Below are positions 21,001-31,031 of a stretch of 64,000 bases of DNA, one piece after another. The notes beneath the pieces are model-generated. The model was not told where the DNA came from. It searched no databases and saw only the letters and a program-made list of their open reading frames with translations. Each line of letters starts with the position of its first letter. The first letter of the stretch is position 1. Source of the stretch: Enterobacter ludwigii (GTDB taxonomy: Bacteria; Pseudomonadota; Gammaproteobacteria; Enterobacterales; Enterobacteriaceae); assembly GCA_023023105.1 (NCBI GenBank), contig CP083824.1:4340001-4404000 (forward strand), written 5' to 3'. A program made the translations under genes and the position numbers.

Positions 21001-23079
21001 TTTCTTCTTCACTACTGCTCTTCTGCGCTTATCCAAATCCTTAATCAGCTTGTTCACCCCATCATCGGCAAACATCTTCTCAAGACTCACGGACAACTTG
21101 CGACGCCAGTTCTTGTACTGATAGCTGGTTCCCGGAATGTTCACCGGCCCGGCCATATCAATCCAGTCTTCCGGTTGCAGACCCAGCAGGGCACTGTTGC
21201 TGTCAGCAATATAGCGCTGCAAGCCACGGTTGAGCGTCGGGGTCATCGCCATCAGCGACGCCTTATGCCCGGCACGTTTCGGCAGACAGCCATGCTTATG
21301 CAAGGCATCCAGCAAGCCCTGCTTCGCCAGCTCACGATCCTGATACAGACCGCGTAACACCTCTTCATCAGGATACAGCCCCAGCGTTTTACCGAGCGTC
21401 AGATCACCGCTTTCCCAATAGCCACGCAGCGTAGGAAGATCATGCGTCGTCGCGACTGCCATTGACTGTTCAGGGTACGCTTTCGGCGCGCGGAAGGTTT
21501 TCTCATGGTCGTTTTCAAAATAGAGCACTTTATAGGAATACACACCGCTATCACGCAGTTTACTGACAATCTCCACTGGCACAGTACCCAGATCTTCACC
21601 GATCACCATGCACTGATGGCGCTTACTTTCCAGCGCCAGGATCGACAGCAGATCGTCAACCGGATACTGTACATACGCCCCGTGGTCCGCCGTTTCACCG
21701 TATGGGATCCACCACAGACGCAGCACGGACATCACATGGTCGATACGCAGCGCCCCGCAGTTCTGCATGTTAGCGCGCAGCAGGTCGATAAACGGCTCGT
21801 AAGCACGCGCCGCCATCACGTGCGGATCCATCGGCGGTAAGCCCCAGTTCTGACCGAGCGGGCCAAGGATATCCGGTGGCGCCCCCACAGAGGCTTTCAG
21901 GCAGTAAAGTTCACGGTCACACCAGGTTTCCGCCCCGCCTTCAGCCACACCCACGGCCAGGTCACGATACAGGCCGATCGGCATCTTGTAGCCCTGGCTT
22001 ACCTGCCAGCAGGCAGCAAACTGGCTGTACGCCAGCCACTGCAGCCACAGGTAGAAATCCACCTCGTCAGCATGCTTCTTACAGAACGCTTTCACTTCCG
22101 GGGTATCAACAGATTGATACGCTTGCGGCCATACCGGCCAGCCCCAGCGCATTTCATCCTCTTTCACCTGGTATGCGTGCAATGCGTCAAATGCCGCCTG
22201 CCAGTAAAGGCTTTCGCCCTCCTGGGTAACAAACTGACGAAAAGCCGCCATCTGCTCATCATCGCGCCGGGCAAAACCTTTCCACGCCAGGCGTAAAGCC
22301 GCCATCTTCAGCGAGGTAACCGTAGAGTAATCAACCCATTCCGCGTCACGAGCCTGTTTCAGCATCTGCTGGGTGGTCGGAAGTTTCCACCATGCCTGCG
22401 CTTCTTTGCTGTTTTTGAAGTCATCTAACGCGTTAACGTCGATATAGATGACGTTCAGCCAGCGACGGGACGACGGGCTATACGGACTGGCGCTCTCCGG
22501 GTTGGCCGGATAGAGCGCGTGAATAGGGTTAAGACCAATAAATGCGCCGCCGCGCTCCCCCACCGATGCCAGCATTTTTTTCAGGTCGCCAAAATCACCG
22601 ATGCCCCAGTTGCTGTCGGAACGCAACGTGTAGAGCTGCACGCAGGCACCCCACAGCTTTTTACCTTCAAGCAACGCCTGCGGTTCATAGCAACGTTTTG
22701 GCGCCACAATCACCCGACAAGGGTATCGCTGGTCGTCCTGGGTGAGCGTTAAGGTGTGATAGCCCTCCGGCAGTTTTGCCGGAAGGTTTAGCATTTTGCC
22801 GCCGGTGGCGTGACCTTTGTGCTGATGCCCCTCTTCGGTGGTAAGCAGCCAGCTAAACTCGCCCTGCCCCTCCACCGCCAGAGGCATCTTTTTGCCTGCG
22901 GTGAATACCTTCACATTCGGCACCGGCGCAACCGACGCTTTCGCGTCGGTTTTGTGCATGGCATCCAGCAAACGTCTTTTGGTGTCTGCGCCAATAGACT
23001 GCGGTTTGCCGTGAGCATTAATGTAACTGAGGCTGATCCCCGCCGCCTGCGCGGCGCTGTCCAGACGTTTACTCTCCAT
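20998..23079 (-). CDS. malQ: 4-alpha-glucanotransferase (amylomaltase)
   Basis: A 693-residue cytoplasmic glycoside hydrolase family 77 enzyme that transfers glucan segments between maltodextrins and releases glucose. An enteric N-terminal extension (about 1-140) precedes the barrel. Visible family elements are GIGDFGDL near 162, RIDHVMSVLRLWWIP (nucleophile Asp) near residue 448, and GEDLGTVP (acid/base Glu) near 496. It starts nine bases after the malP stop, so the two form one operon under MalT. Its stop lies in the terminator shared with gntT. Confidence 0.96.
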   Translation of the reverse strand: MESKRLDSAAQAAGISLSYINAHGKPQSIGADTKRRLLDAMHKTDAKASVAPVPNVKVFTAGKKMPLAVEGQGEFSWLLTTEEGHQHKGHATGGKMLNLPAKLPEGYHTLTLTQDDQRYPCRVIVAPKRCYEPQALLEGKKLWGACVQLYTLRSDSNWGIGDFGDLKKMLASVGERGGAFIGLNPIHALYPANPESASPYSPSSRRWLNVIYIDVNALDDFKNSKEAQAWWKLPTTQQMLKQARDAEWVDYSTVTSLKMAALRLAWKGFARRDDEQMAAFRQFVTQEGESLYWQAAFDALHAYQVKEDEMRWGWPVWPQAYQSVDTPEVKAFCKKHADEVDFYLWLQWLAYSQFAACWQVSQGYKMPIGLYRDLAVGVAEGGAETWCDRELYCLKASVGAPPDILGPLGQNWGLPPMDPHVMAARAYEPFIDLLRANMQNCGALRIDHVMSVLRLWWIPYGETADHGAYVQYPVDDLLSILALESKRHQCMVIGEDLGTVPVEIVSKLRDSGVYSYKVLYFENDHEKTFRAPKAYPEQSMAVATTHDLPTLRGYWESGDLTLGKTLGLYPDEEVLRGLYQDRELAKQGLLDALHKHGCLPKRAGHKASLMAMTPTLNRGLQRYIADSNSALLGLQPEDWIDMAGPVNIPGTSYQYKNWRRKLSVSLEKMFADDGVNKLIKDLDKRRRAVVKKK

Positions 23080-23088
23080 CGCGCTTCC

Positions 23089-25482
23089 TTAGCGTTTTGC
23101 CTGCCAGATACGGGCCTGATAATCACGAATTGAGCGGTCAGAGCTGAACATACCGCAGCGGGCGGTATTCAGAATGCACGCCCGGATCCAGGCTTCCTGG
23201 TCGCGATACAGAACATCAACCTGTTTTTGTGCGTCGACATAGGCTGTGAAGTCCGCCATCACCAGATACGGGTCACCGCCATGCTTGTCCATGCTGTGCA
23301 GCATCTGGTCAAACGCGTGCTTGTCGCCGTCGCTGTATTTACCGCTTTCCAGTTCCTTCAGCACCGCATCAAGCACTTTGTCTTTCTTACGCCATTTCAC
23401 CGGGTCATAGCCTTTGGCCTTGATGGCTTTCACCTCTTCCACGGTATGACCGAAAATGAAGATATTCTCTTCACCCACTTTCTCGGCGATTTCGACGTTT
23501 GCACCGTCCAGTGTGCCAACCGTCAGCGCGCCGTTAAGCGCCAGCTTCATGTTGCCGGTACCGGATGCTTCTTTACCTGCCGTAGAAATCTGCTCGGAGA
23601 TATCTGCCGCCGGGATCAGCATTTCAGCCGCCGAGACACAATAATCCGGCAGGAACACCACTTTCAGCTTGTCGCCGACTTTCGGATCGTTGTTGATGAC
23701 TTCAGCAACTTTGTTGATTGCCAGAATGATGTTTTTCGCCAGGTAGTAGCCCGGTGCCGCTTTCGCACCGAACAGGAACACGCGTGGTACGCGGTCAGCC
23801 TGCGGGTTCTCGCGGATCTCTTTGTACAGCGCCAGAATGTGCAGCAGATTCAGGTGCTGACGTTTGTACTCGTGCAGGCGTTTGATCTGAATGTCAAAAA
23901 TGGCATTCGGGTTGATCTCAATTCCGGTACGCGCTTTGACAAACGCTGCCAGGCGAACTTTGTTTTCCCGCTTGATCGCACGGTACTGCTCGCGGAATTT
24001 CGCGTCGTCGGCGTATTTTTCCAGGTTGATGAGCTGGTCCAGATCGTTGGCCCACTCTTTCTTCAGGGTTTTGTCCAGCAGCCCTGCCAGCAGTGGGTTG
24101 CACTGCTTGATCCAGCGACGCGGCGTGATGCCGTTTGTCACGTTGTGGAATTTGGTCGGCCACAGCTGGTGATATTCCGGGAACAGATCTTTTACCACCA
24201 GATCCGAGTGCAGCGCTGCCACACCGTTTACGGCAAAGCCGCTTACCACGCACATGTTCGCCATGCGCACCTGTTTGTCATGAACCACTGCCAGCTTCGC
24301 CCAGACTTCTTTGTCGCCAGGCCAGGTCTTTTTCACCAGCACTTTAAAGTTGTCGTTAATCTTGTTGATGATCTGCATATGACGCGGCAGCAGTGTTTTC
24401 ACCAGCTTCTCGTCCCAGCACTCCAGCGCTTCTGGCATCAGGGTGTGGTTGGTGTAAGCGAAGGTACGGCTGGTAATCGCCCAGGCGTCATCCCAGCTCA
24501 GCTGATGCTCGTCGATCAGCACGCGCAGCAGTTCCGGGATTGCGATCGTCGGGTGTGTGTCATTGAGCTGAATCACTTCGAAATCAGGCAGCTGCGCCAG
24601 CTTGCGGCCCTCCAGATGATGACGACGCAGGATATCCGCCACGGAACAGGCACACTGGAAGTACTGCTGCATCAGACGCAGTTTTTTACCCGCCAGATGG
24701 TTGTCGTTCGGGTAGAGGACTTTTGTCAGTTTTTCGGCGTCGATACCTTGCTGTTCAGCACGCAGGAAATCGCCGTCGTTGAATTTGGTCAGGTTGAACG
24801 GATGCGCGTGCTTCGCCTGCCACAGACGCAGAGGCTGCGCCACGCCGTTACGGTAACCCAGCACCGGCAGGTCCCAGGCTTCGCCAGTAATGGTGAATGC
24901 CGGTTCCCAGAGACCTTGCTTCGTCACTTTCCCGCCAATCCCGACCTGCACATCCAGCTGCGCGTTGTGGCGGAACCACGGGTAAGTATTGCGGTGCCAG
25001 TCGTCCGGCGCTTCCATCTGATGACCATCGGCAAATGACTGACGGAACAGGCCGTACTGGTAGTTGAGACCATAGCCAATTGCTGACTGGCCAACGGTCG
25101 CCATGGAGTCAAGGAAGCAGGCAGCCAGACGTCCCAGTCCACCGTTACCCAGCGCGGGGTCAATCTCTTCTTCAAGCAGGTCGGTCAGATTAATGTCATG
25201 CTCTTTGAGCACATCACCAACGTCCTGATACCAGCCAAGGTTCAGCAGGTTGTTGCCCGTCAGACGGCCAATCAGGAATTCCATCGAGATGTAGTTCACG
25301 TGTCGCTGGTTTTTCACCGGCTTTGCCAAAGGCTGAGCATCCAGCTGTTCCGCGAGCGCACCACTCACCGCCTGCCACCACTGGTGAGGCGTCATTTCGT
25401 TTGCCGCATGAAGGCCAAAACGCTGCCACTGACGCGTCAGGGCAGCCTGGAATTGAGCTTTGTTGAAGGTAGGCTGTGACAT
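23089..25482 (-). CDS. malP: Maltodextrin phosphorylase
   Basis: A 797-residue PLP-dependent family GT35 enzyme that phosphorolyses linear maltodextrins to glucose-1-phosphate. The PLP lysine lies in [20 protein letters not shown] near residue 640; [12 protein letters not shown] is near 112. The frame is open 33 bases upstream, but the ATG at 25482 gives the E. coli-like [11 protein letters not shown] start and normal length. It lacks the long regulatory inserts of eukaryotic phosphorylases. The promoter region to the right carries MalT-box-like GGGGATGAG repeats and a CRP-like half site. Confidence 0.96.
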   Translation of the reverse strand: MSQPTFNKAQFQAALTRQWQRFGLHAANEMTPHQWWQAVSGALAEQLDAQPLAKPVKNQRHVNYISMEFLIGRLTGNNLLNLGWYQDVGDVLKEHDINLTDLLEEEIDPALGNGGLGRLAACFLDSMATVGQSAIGYGLNYQYGLFRQSFADGHQMEAPDDWHRNTYPWFRHNAQLDVQVGIGGKVTKQGLWEPAFTITGEAWDLPVLGYRNGVAQPLRLWQAKHAHPFNLTKFNDGDFLRAEQQGIDAEKLTKVLYPNDNHLAGKKLRLMQQYFQCACSVADILRRHHLEGRKLAQLPDFEVIQLNDTHPTIAIPELLRVLIDEHQLSWDDAWAITSRTFAYTNHTLMPEALECWDEKLVKTLLPRHMQIINKINDNFKVLVKKTWPGDKEVWAKLAVVHDKQVRMANMCVVSGFAVNGVAALHSDLVVKDLFPEYHQLWPTKFHNVTNGITPRRWIKQCNPLLAGLLDKTLKKEWANDLDQLINLEKYADDAKFREQYRAIKRENKVRLAAFVKARTGIEINPNAIFDIQIKRLHEYKRQHLNLLHILALYKEIRENPQADRVPRVFLFGAKAAPGYYLAKNIILAINKVAEVINNDPKVGDKLKVVFLPDYCVSAAEMLIPAADISEQISTAGKEASGTGNMKLALNGALTVGTLDGANVEIAEKVGEENIFIFGHTVEEVKAIKAKGYDPVKWRKKDKVLDAVLKELESGKYSDGDKHAFDQMLHSMDKHGGDPYLVMADFTAYVDAQKQVDVLYRDQEAWIRACILNTARCGMFSSDRSIRDYQARIWQAKR

Positions 25483-25561
25483 AGGGGATCGGCATCCTTT
25501 AGAAAGAAAACACAAGTTGGCGCTAGTGTGCCTGGCTCATTTCACCTCTTCCTCCTCCTGT

Positions 25562-25595
25562 GGGGGATTAGACAGGGATGAGTAGCGGGGATGAG
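25562..25595. promoter_or_regulatory. MalT-box cluster for malPQ
   Basis: Three spaced copies: GGGGATTA (25562-25569), GGGATGAG (25575-25582) and GGGGATGAG (25587-25595). MalT binds arrays of GGGGATGAGG-type boxes. They lie 80-113 bp upstream of the malP start. Confidence 0.65.
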
Positions 25596-25603
25596 CATGA
25601 AAA

Positions 25604-25619
25604 TGTGATCGAGGCCACT
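25604..25619. promoter_or_regulatory. Candidate CRP site for malPQ
   Basis: AAATGTGATC gives a perfect left half of the CRP consensus; the right half (CCACT) matches TCACA at three of five positions. It sits just upstream of the MalT boxes. Confidence 0.4.
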
Positions 25620-25931
25620 CTCAGAGCATAGTTCGAGTGTGCCCTGAAGATAAAAAAGTAACCGGGGAGAATGTCAAAGAAATGAAATGCAGTTTCGGGG
25701 GTTAATTAAACCCCTCTGAAATGATTACTTACGTAGAATAATATTTCTGCAATCGGGTAATAACTAAGGAGATTATTAATCACTTATAATTTTACCCGAA
25801 CTTTATTACATTTGACGTCACTATCCCTTTCTGAAACCAGTTTCAGCGCAGCCGTACCAGAACCATACAAGCCAGCATTGACGCGGTGTTAAAGCCCATT
25901 CCAGAAAGTTCCATCATCTGTCTGAATGTTT

Positions 25932-25947
25932 TGTGACAGAGTGCAAA
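25932..25947. promoter_or_regulatory. Candidate CRP site for malT
   Basis: TGTGACAGAGTGCAAA, with flanking sequence very like the known CRP site of E. coli malT, about 130 bp upstream of the start codon. Confidence 0.65.
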
Positions 25948-26069
25948 TTCAGAGCCACCAAATCCAGACATAACTTGCAATAGTTCTCTTTCTGGCCGAC
26001 CTTATATCGTATTAATTACGAAGCGCAAAAAAAATAAAATCTCTCGTTCCCCACAGTGAAGTGAAACCT

Positions 26070-28775
26070 ATGTTGATTCCGTCTAAATTAAGTCGCCCGG
26101 TTCGCCTTGACCATACAGTGGTCCGCGAGCGCCTGTTGGCTAAACTTTCCGGCGCGCATAATTTCCGACTGGCGCTGGTTACGAGCCCTGCAGGCTATGG
26201 AAAAACAACGCTCATTTCGCAATGGGCCGCAGGTAAGAGCGATCTTGGCTGGTACTCCCTTGATGAGGGCGATAACCAGCAAGAGCGTTTTGCCAGCTAT
26301 TTGATTGCCGCTATTCAACAGGCCACCAATGGACACTGCGTCGCCAGTGAAGTGATGGTGCAAAAGCGCCAGTACGCCAGCATGTCCTCCCTTTTCTCTC
26401 AGCTATTTATTGAACTGGCCGAATGGCATCGCCCGCTGTATGTGGTGATTGATGATTACCATCTCATCACTAACCCGGTAATTCATGAGTCGATGCGTTT
26501 CTTCCTGCGCCATCAACCGGAAAACCTGACCCTGGTGGTACTGTCACGCAACCTGCCGCAGTTGGGTATTGCCAACCTGCGCGTGCGCGATCAACTTCTG
26601 GAAGTGGGCAGCCAGCAGCTGGCTTTTACTCATCAGGAAGCGAAACAGTTCTTTGACTGCCGTCTGACCTCCCCCATTGAGGCATCAGAAAGCAGCCGGA
26701 TGTGTGACGATGTCGCAGGCTGGGCCACTGCACTGCAGTTAATTGCCCTCTCTGCCCGGCAAAACAACAGCCCGGCGCATCAGTCAGCGCGTCGACTGGC
26801 AGGGATCAATGCCAGCCATCTTTCTGATTATCTTGTGGATGAGGTGCTGGACAGCGTCGATCCGTCTACCCGTAACTTCCTGCTGAAAAGCTCCCTGCTG
26901 CGTTCCATGAACGACGCGCTGATTGTGCGCGTGACGGGCTGCGAAAACGGCCAGCTACAGCTTGAAGAAATTGAACGTCAGGGCCTGTTCCTGACGCGTA
27001 TGGACGATCCCGGCGAATGGTTCAGCTACCATCCGCTGTTTGGCAGTTTCCTGCGCCAGCGTTGCCAGTGGGAGCTTGCGGTTGAACTGCCGGAAATTCA
27101 TCGCGCTGCCGCCGAAAGCTGGATGGCACAAGGCTTCCCGAGCGAGGCGATCCATCATGCGCTGGCCGCAGGTGATGCCAACATGCTGCGTGATATTCTC
27201 CTCAACCATGCGTGGGGCTTGTTCAACCACAGCGAGCTGACGCTGCTTGAAGAGTCTCTCAAAGCGCTGCCGTGGGAAAGTCTGCTGGAGAACCCGCGTC
27301 TGGTGTTGCTGCAGGCCTGGCTGATGCAGAGCCAACATCGCTATAGCGAAGTGAATACCCTGCTGGCACGTGCGGAGCAGGAGATGGAAAGCAACATGGA
27401 CACGCCCCTGCACGGTGAATTTAACGCCCTGCGGGCCCAGGTGGCGATTAACGACGGCGACCCGGATGAAGCCGAACGCCTGGCGATGGTCGCACTGGAT
27501 GAACTGCCGCTGGCCAACTTCTACAGCCGGATCGTTGCCACGTCGGTACACGGTGAAGTGCTGCACTGCAAAGGCGAGCTGACGCGCTCCCTTTCGCTGA
27601 TGCAGCAAACTGAACAAATGGCACGGCGCCATGATGTCTGGCACTACGCGTTGTGGAGCCTGATCCAGCAAAGCGAAATTCTGTTCGCTCAGGGGTTCCT
27701 GCAGGCTGCCTGGGAAAATCAGGAAAAAGCCTTCCAGCTGATTCGGGAACAGCATCTGGAACAGTTGCCGATGCACGAGTTCCTGTTGCGTATTCGCGCT
27801 CAGCTCCTGTGGGCATGGTCACGTCTGGATGAAGCTGAAAGTTGCGCCCGCCAGGGTGTGGACGTGCTTTCTGGCTTCCAGCCGCAGCTACAGTTGCAGT
27901 GTCTGGCGCTGCTGGTGCAGTGTTCGCTGGCGCGTGGCGATCTCGATAACGCCCGTAATCATCTTAACCGTCTCGAAAACCTGCTGGGCAACGGTCAGTA
28001 TCATAGCGACTGGGTATCGAACGCCGATAAGGTCCGGGTGATTTACTGGCAAATGACAGGCGATAAAAAATCCGCCGCCAACTGGCTGCGTCAGACGCCA
28101 AAACCGGAATTTGCTAACAACCACTTCCTGCAGAGCCAGTGGCGCAACATTGCCCGCGCGCAGATCCTGCTCGGTGAATTAGAGCCCGCGGAGATTGTGC
28201 TGGAAGAGCTGAACGAGAACGCGCGCGGCCTGCGTCTGATGAGCGATCTGAACCGCAACCTGCTGCTGCAAAACCAGCTCTACTGGCAGGCGGGTCGTAA
28301 AAATGATGCTCAGCGTGTACTGCTGGAAGCGCTGCAACTCGCGAACCGCACCGGGTTTATCAGCCACTTTGTGATTGAAGGTGAAGTGATGGCGCAGCAG
28401 CTGCGTCAGTTGATTCAGCTTAATACGCTGCCGGAACTCGATCAGCATCGCGCTCAACGTATTCTGCGTGAAATCAACCAGCACCATCGCCATAAGTTTG
28501 CGCATTTCGATGAGAACTTTGTCGAACGTCTGTTGAACCACCCGGAAGTACCGGAGCTTATCCGCACCAGCCCGCTCACCCAGCGTGAATGGCAGGTACT
28601 GGGGCTGATCTACTCCGGCTACAGCAATGAACAAATTGCGGGTGAACTGGCGGTGGCGGCGACCACCATCAAAACGCATATCCGCAACCTGTATCAAAAG
28701 CTGGGCGTGGCGCATCGTCAGGATGCGGTGCAGCATGCGCAGCGATTGTTGAAGATGATGGGGTACGGAGTGTAA
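26070..28775 (+). CDS. malT: ATP-dependent maltotriose-responsive activator MalT
   Basis: A 901-residue STAND-class activator of the maltose regulon, active when bound to maltotriose and ATP. Walker [10 protein letters not shown] spans residues 39-47, and DDYH near residue 130 is the Walker B region. A helical central part and a TPR-like sensor domain (about 430-800) follow, then a LuxR-type helix-turn-helix ([20 protein letters not shown]) at about 833-895. The start at 26070 gives [11 protein letters not shown] as in E. coli; a GTG three codons earlier is in frame but unlikely. Known partners MalK, MalY and Aes lie elsewhere. rtcA/rtcB, its E. coli neighbours, are absent. Confidence 0.97.
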   Translation: MLIPSKLSRPVRLDHTVVRERLLAKLSGAHNFRLALVTSPAGYGKTTLISQWAAGKSDLGWYSLDEGDNQQERFASYLIAAIQQATNGHCVASEVMVQKRQYASMSSLFSQLFIELAEWHRPLYVVIDDYHLITNPVIHESMRFFLRHQPENLTLVVLSRNLPQLGIANLRVRDQLLEVGSQQLAFTHQEAKQFFDCRLTSPIEASESSRMCDDVAGWATALQLIALSARQNNSPAHQSARRLAGINASHLSDYLVDEVLDSVDPSTRNFLLKSSLLRSMNDALIVRVTGCENGQLQLEEIERQGLFLTRMDDPGEWFSYHPLFGSFLRQRCQWELAVELPEIHRAAAESWMAQGFPSEAIHHALAAGDANMLRDILLNHAWGLFNHSELTLLEESLKALPWESLLENPRLVLLQAWLMQSQHRYSEVNTLLARAEQEMESNMDTPLHGEFNALRAQVAINDGDPDEAERLAMVALDELPLANFYSRIVATSVHGEVLHCKGELTRSLSLMQQTEQMARRHDVWHYALWSLIQQSEILFAQGFLQAAWENQEKAFQLIREQHLEQLPMHEFLLRIRAQLLWAWSRLDEAESCARQGVDVLSGFQPQLQLQCLALLVQCSLARGDLDNARNHLNRLENLLGNGQYHSDWVSNADKVRVIYWQMTGDKKSAANWLRQTPKPEFANNHFLQSQWRNIARAQILLGELEPAEIVLEELNENARGLRLMSDLNRNLLLQNQLYWQAGRKNDAQRVLLEALQLANRTGFISHFVIEGEVMAQQLRQLIQLNTLPELDQHRAQRILREINQHHRHKFAHFDENFVERLLNHPEVPELIRTSPLTQREWQVLGLIYSGYSNEQIAGELAVAATTIKTHIRNLYQKLGVAHRQDAVQHAQRLLKMMGYGV

Positions 28776-28781
28776 TTCATT

Positions 28782-28850
28782 GCCCGGCGGCGCTACGCTT
28801 GCACGGGCCTACGGAGTTTTGTAGGTCGGGTAAGCGCAGCGCCACCCGAC
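28782..28850. repeat. BIME: paired REP units between malT and glpR
   Basis: Two REP units in inverted order (GCCCGGCGGCGCTACGCTT and GGTAAGCGCAGCGCCACCC) separated by a GTAGG-containing spacer. The element lies between two convergent genes. Confidence 0.8.
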
Positions 28851-28857
28851 ACAATTC

Positions 28858-29616
28858 CTAGCACAATTCCAGCTGCAAATTATTATCTTTAATCACCTGC
28901 ATCACGCCCGCTGGCGGCATCACGTCTGTATACACCGCATCCACCATGCTGATGCTGCCCATGTTTACCATCGCATTACGGCCAAACTTCGAATGGTCTA
29001 CCACCAGCATCACATGACGTGAGTTTTCAATAATCGCGCGCTTGGTACGCACCTCGTGATAATCAAACTCCAGCAGCGAGCCGTCGCTGTCGATGCCGCT
29101 GATCCCGAGAATGCCAAAATCGAGGCGGAACTGAGAGATAAAGTCGAGGGTCGCTTCGCCGATAATCCCGCCGTCGCGGCTGCGCAGTTCGCCGCCCGCG
29201 AGAATAATGCGGAAATCGTCTTTCTGCATCAGGGTGTTGGCGACGTTCAGGTTGTTGGTGACCACGCGCAGGTTCTCATGATCCAGCAGCGCATGGGCGA
29301 CCGCTTCCGGCGTGGTGCCGATATCAATAAACAGCGTCGCCCCGTTAGGGATCTGGCTGGCGACCTTACGGGCAATGCGTTCTTTCTCTGCCGTCTGCGT
29401 GGCTTTACGATCGTGCCAGGAGGTGTTGACCGAGCTGGACGGCAGCGCCGCCCCGCCGTGGTGGCGCAGAATACGGTTCTGATCGGCCAGATCGTTCAGG
29501 TCACGACGGATGGTTTGCGGGCTGACGGCAAACTGCTCAACCAGCTCTTCAGTACTGACGTATCCCTGTTTTTTTACCAGTTCGATAATGGCGTCATGAC
29601 GTTGTGTTTGTTTCAT
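28858..29616 (-). CDS. glpR: Glycerol-3-phosphate regulon repressor GlpR (DeoR family)
   Basis: A 252-residue DeoR-family repressor released by glycerol-3-phosphate. The N-terminal helix-turn-helix (STEELVEQFAVSPQTIRRDL) lies at about residues 21-40, and the DeoR sugar-phosphate domain with DIGTT near 96 and ILAGGELR follows. The ATG at 29616 is preferred over the upstream in-frame TTG because AGGGA sits 6 bases before it and the length equals E. coli. It is last in glpEGR and 16 bp after glpG. Confidence 0.96.
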   Translation of the reverse strand: MKQTQRHDAIIELVKKQGYVSTEELVEQFAVSPQTIRRDLNDLADQNRILRHHGGAALPSSSVNTSWHDRKATQTAEKERIARKVASQIPNGATLFIDIGTTPEAVAHALLDHENLRVVTNNLNVANTLMQKDDFRIILAGGELRSRDGGIIGEATLDFISQFRLDFGILGISGIDSDGSLLEFDYHEVRTKRAIIENSRHVMLVVDHSKFGRNAMVNMGSISMVDAVYTDVMPPAGVMQVIKDNNLQLELC

Positions 29617-29632
29617 CAATTATCCCTGAGAA

Positions 29633-30463
29633 TTATGTTCGTTTTCGCGCATGGAGCGTGTCGGCAAAGGCCATTGCCAACCCGACAACCAGGCCAGTGA
29701 CGTGTGCACCATTGGCGATAGACATACCAAACAGATCAAACCATCCGGCAATTAGCCATATTAACGCAAAGGTTATGAGCCCGCGTTGCAAATAGATGCC
29801 GCTTTCCGGGTCGCGCTCCCCGCGAAGCCAGACGTAGCCCATCAGGGCGTATACCACGCCAGACAGCCCACCGAACCACGGACCGCTGAATTTATGCTGC
29901 ACATAGCCGCTCAGCAGGGCGCTAATAATGGTGATAACGATCAGCTTGCCGCTGCCGAGCCGCTTCTCAACGATACCGCCGAGATACCACCACCACAGCA
30001 GGTTAAAGAGGATGTGCATCACCGAGAAGTGCATCAGCGCGTGGGTAAAGTAGCGCCAGACATCAAACTCCAGAGAAGGGTCGTACGGCCACGCCAGAGC
30101 GATCATCACGCTCTGGTCACCCACCACGTTCATAATGATAAAGACGACAATACAGGCCGCCATCAGCAGTAGCGTAAACGGCCCAGCACGTTCACGCACG
30201 GTGGCAAAGAAAGGAAAACGACGATAATGCAACCCACTGCCCGTCTGGCCAGATTGCCAGCTGGCAGCCAGATAGCGCGGGTCGCCGGGGTTCTCAAGAA
30301 AACGCGCCAGCTCCTCGTTTACCCGCCCTGCCTGGCTCTCGTCGGCCAGCCAGACATCGGTCTGAGTATGTTGCTGGATGGTCAGAATAACACCCTGCGT
30401 CGCCATGTAGTCGACAAACGCCTGGGCGACACGCGGGTTGGTAAAAGAGGTGATCATCAACAT
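29633..30463 (-). CDS. glpG: Rhomboid intramembrane serine protease GlpG
   Basis: A 276-residue inner-membrane rhomboid protease. A cytoplasmic N-terminal domain (1-about 85) precedes six transmembrane helices. Catalytic serine S201 is in GGLSGVVYA, and the partner histidine H254 in NGAHVTGL. HAxxH is replaced by the family [14 protein letters not shown] segment (oxyanion H150 and N154). The frame is open 27 bases upstream, but MLMITSF matches the known N-terminus and length. It lies between glpE and glpR on one transcript. Confidence 0.96.
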   Translation of the reverse strand: MLMITSFTNPRVAQAFVDYMATQGVILTIQQHTQTDVWLADESQAGRVNEELARFLENPGDPRYLAASWQSGQTGSGLHYRRFPFFATVRERAGPFTLLLMAACIVVFIIMNVVGDQSVMIALAWPYDPSLEFDVWRYFTHALMHFSVMHILFNLLWWWYLGGIVEKRLGSGKLIVITIISALLSGYVQHKFSGPWFGGLSGVVYALMGYVWLRGERDPESGIYLQRGLITFALIWLIAGWFDLFGMSIANGAHVTGLVVGLAMAFADTLHARKRT

Positions 30464-30510
30464 GGGTAGCGGTCGCTTATTTCCACACAAAAGGGGACAG
30501 TATAGCGGGA

Positions 30511-30843
30511 TCAGCGCTCAAACGCGTACTCAACTTCTGCCGGGAAATGGCGATGCCAGGCATCGAATCCGCCGTCGACGCTGTATACCGCATCATAACC
30601 CTGCTGAAGCAGGTACTGCGCCGCACCTTTACTGCTGTTGCCGTGGTAGCACATGACCATCACCGGTGTGTCGAAGTCGTTATCGCGCATAAACGCGCCC
30701 AGCGTGTCGTTGGTAAGGTGGAACGCGCCCGGCGTGTGGCCCATCGCAAAACTCTGCGGATCGCGGATGTCCACCAGCACCGCCGTTCCCTGGTGCATTT
30801 TCTGATGGGCTTCTTCTACGTTAATACATTCAAACTGATCCAT
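30511..30843 (-). CDS. glpE: Thiosulfate sulfurtransferase GlpE (single-domain rhodanese)
   Basis: A 110-residue cytoplasmic rhodanese moving sulfane sulfur from thiosulfate to acceptors such as cyanide or thioredoxin. Active-site C65 is in MCYHGNSSK; the family CH2A-like segment [14 protein letters not shown] is at 23-36. It is two residues longer than the E. coli protein at the C-terminus. First gene of glpEGR, divergent from glpD across a region with GlpR-like operators. The reason for its link to glycerol genes is not known. Confidence 0.95.
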   Translation of the reverse strand: MDQFECINVEEAHQKMHQGTAVLVDIRDPQSFAMGHTPGAFHLTNDTLGAFMRDNDFDTPVMVMCYHGNSSKGAAQYLLQQGYDAVYSVDGGFDAWHRHFPAEVEYAFER

Positions 30844-30979
30844 GGTGTTCTCTTTACATTGGTCAACGGCACTATTTTACCCCGTAGTGTACGTCCTGGC
30901 GGCGGGTAAACGCCATTATGTTATCCATATCACTCTAAATTGTTTTTTTGATGTTACCAAAAGCGCGTTCCTTTGCTAT

Positions 30980-31019
30980 TATGAGCGATATCGAACATTT
31001 CTGAGCTTTAACGAAAGTG
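30980..31019. promoter_or_regulatory. Tandem GlpR-like operators before glpD
   Basis: TATGAGCGATATCGAACATT at 30980-30999 fits the palindromic GlpR consensus around TTCGATAACGAACAT in its right half closely. A weaker copy (TCTGAGCTTTAACGAAAG) adjoins at 31000-31019, ending 13 bp before the glpD start. GlpR from the same locus would repress glpD. Confidence 0.65.
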
Positions 31020-31031
31020 CATGAGGGTGTT

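Larger units (their letters stand above)
25483..26069. promoter_or_regulatory. Divergent malPQ/malT control region
   Basis: A 587-bp non-coding region. The malP side carries three GGGGAT/GGGATGAG MalT-box-like repeats (25562-25595) and a TGTGA half site; the malT side carries a CRP-like site at 25932. The middle (25680-25900) is A/T-rich and shows nothing I can name. This layout matches E. coli, where MalT drives malPQ and CRP drives both. Confidence 0.75.

Noticed and set aside
23227..25038. 603-residue open frame on the plus strand opposite malP
   Set aside because: It is fully antisense to malP, whose product is conserved along its whole length; the antisense product is rich in His, Arg, Gln and Phe as expected of the reverse of a high-GC gene, and has no recognisable domain.
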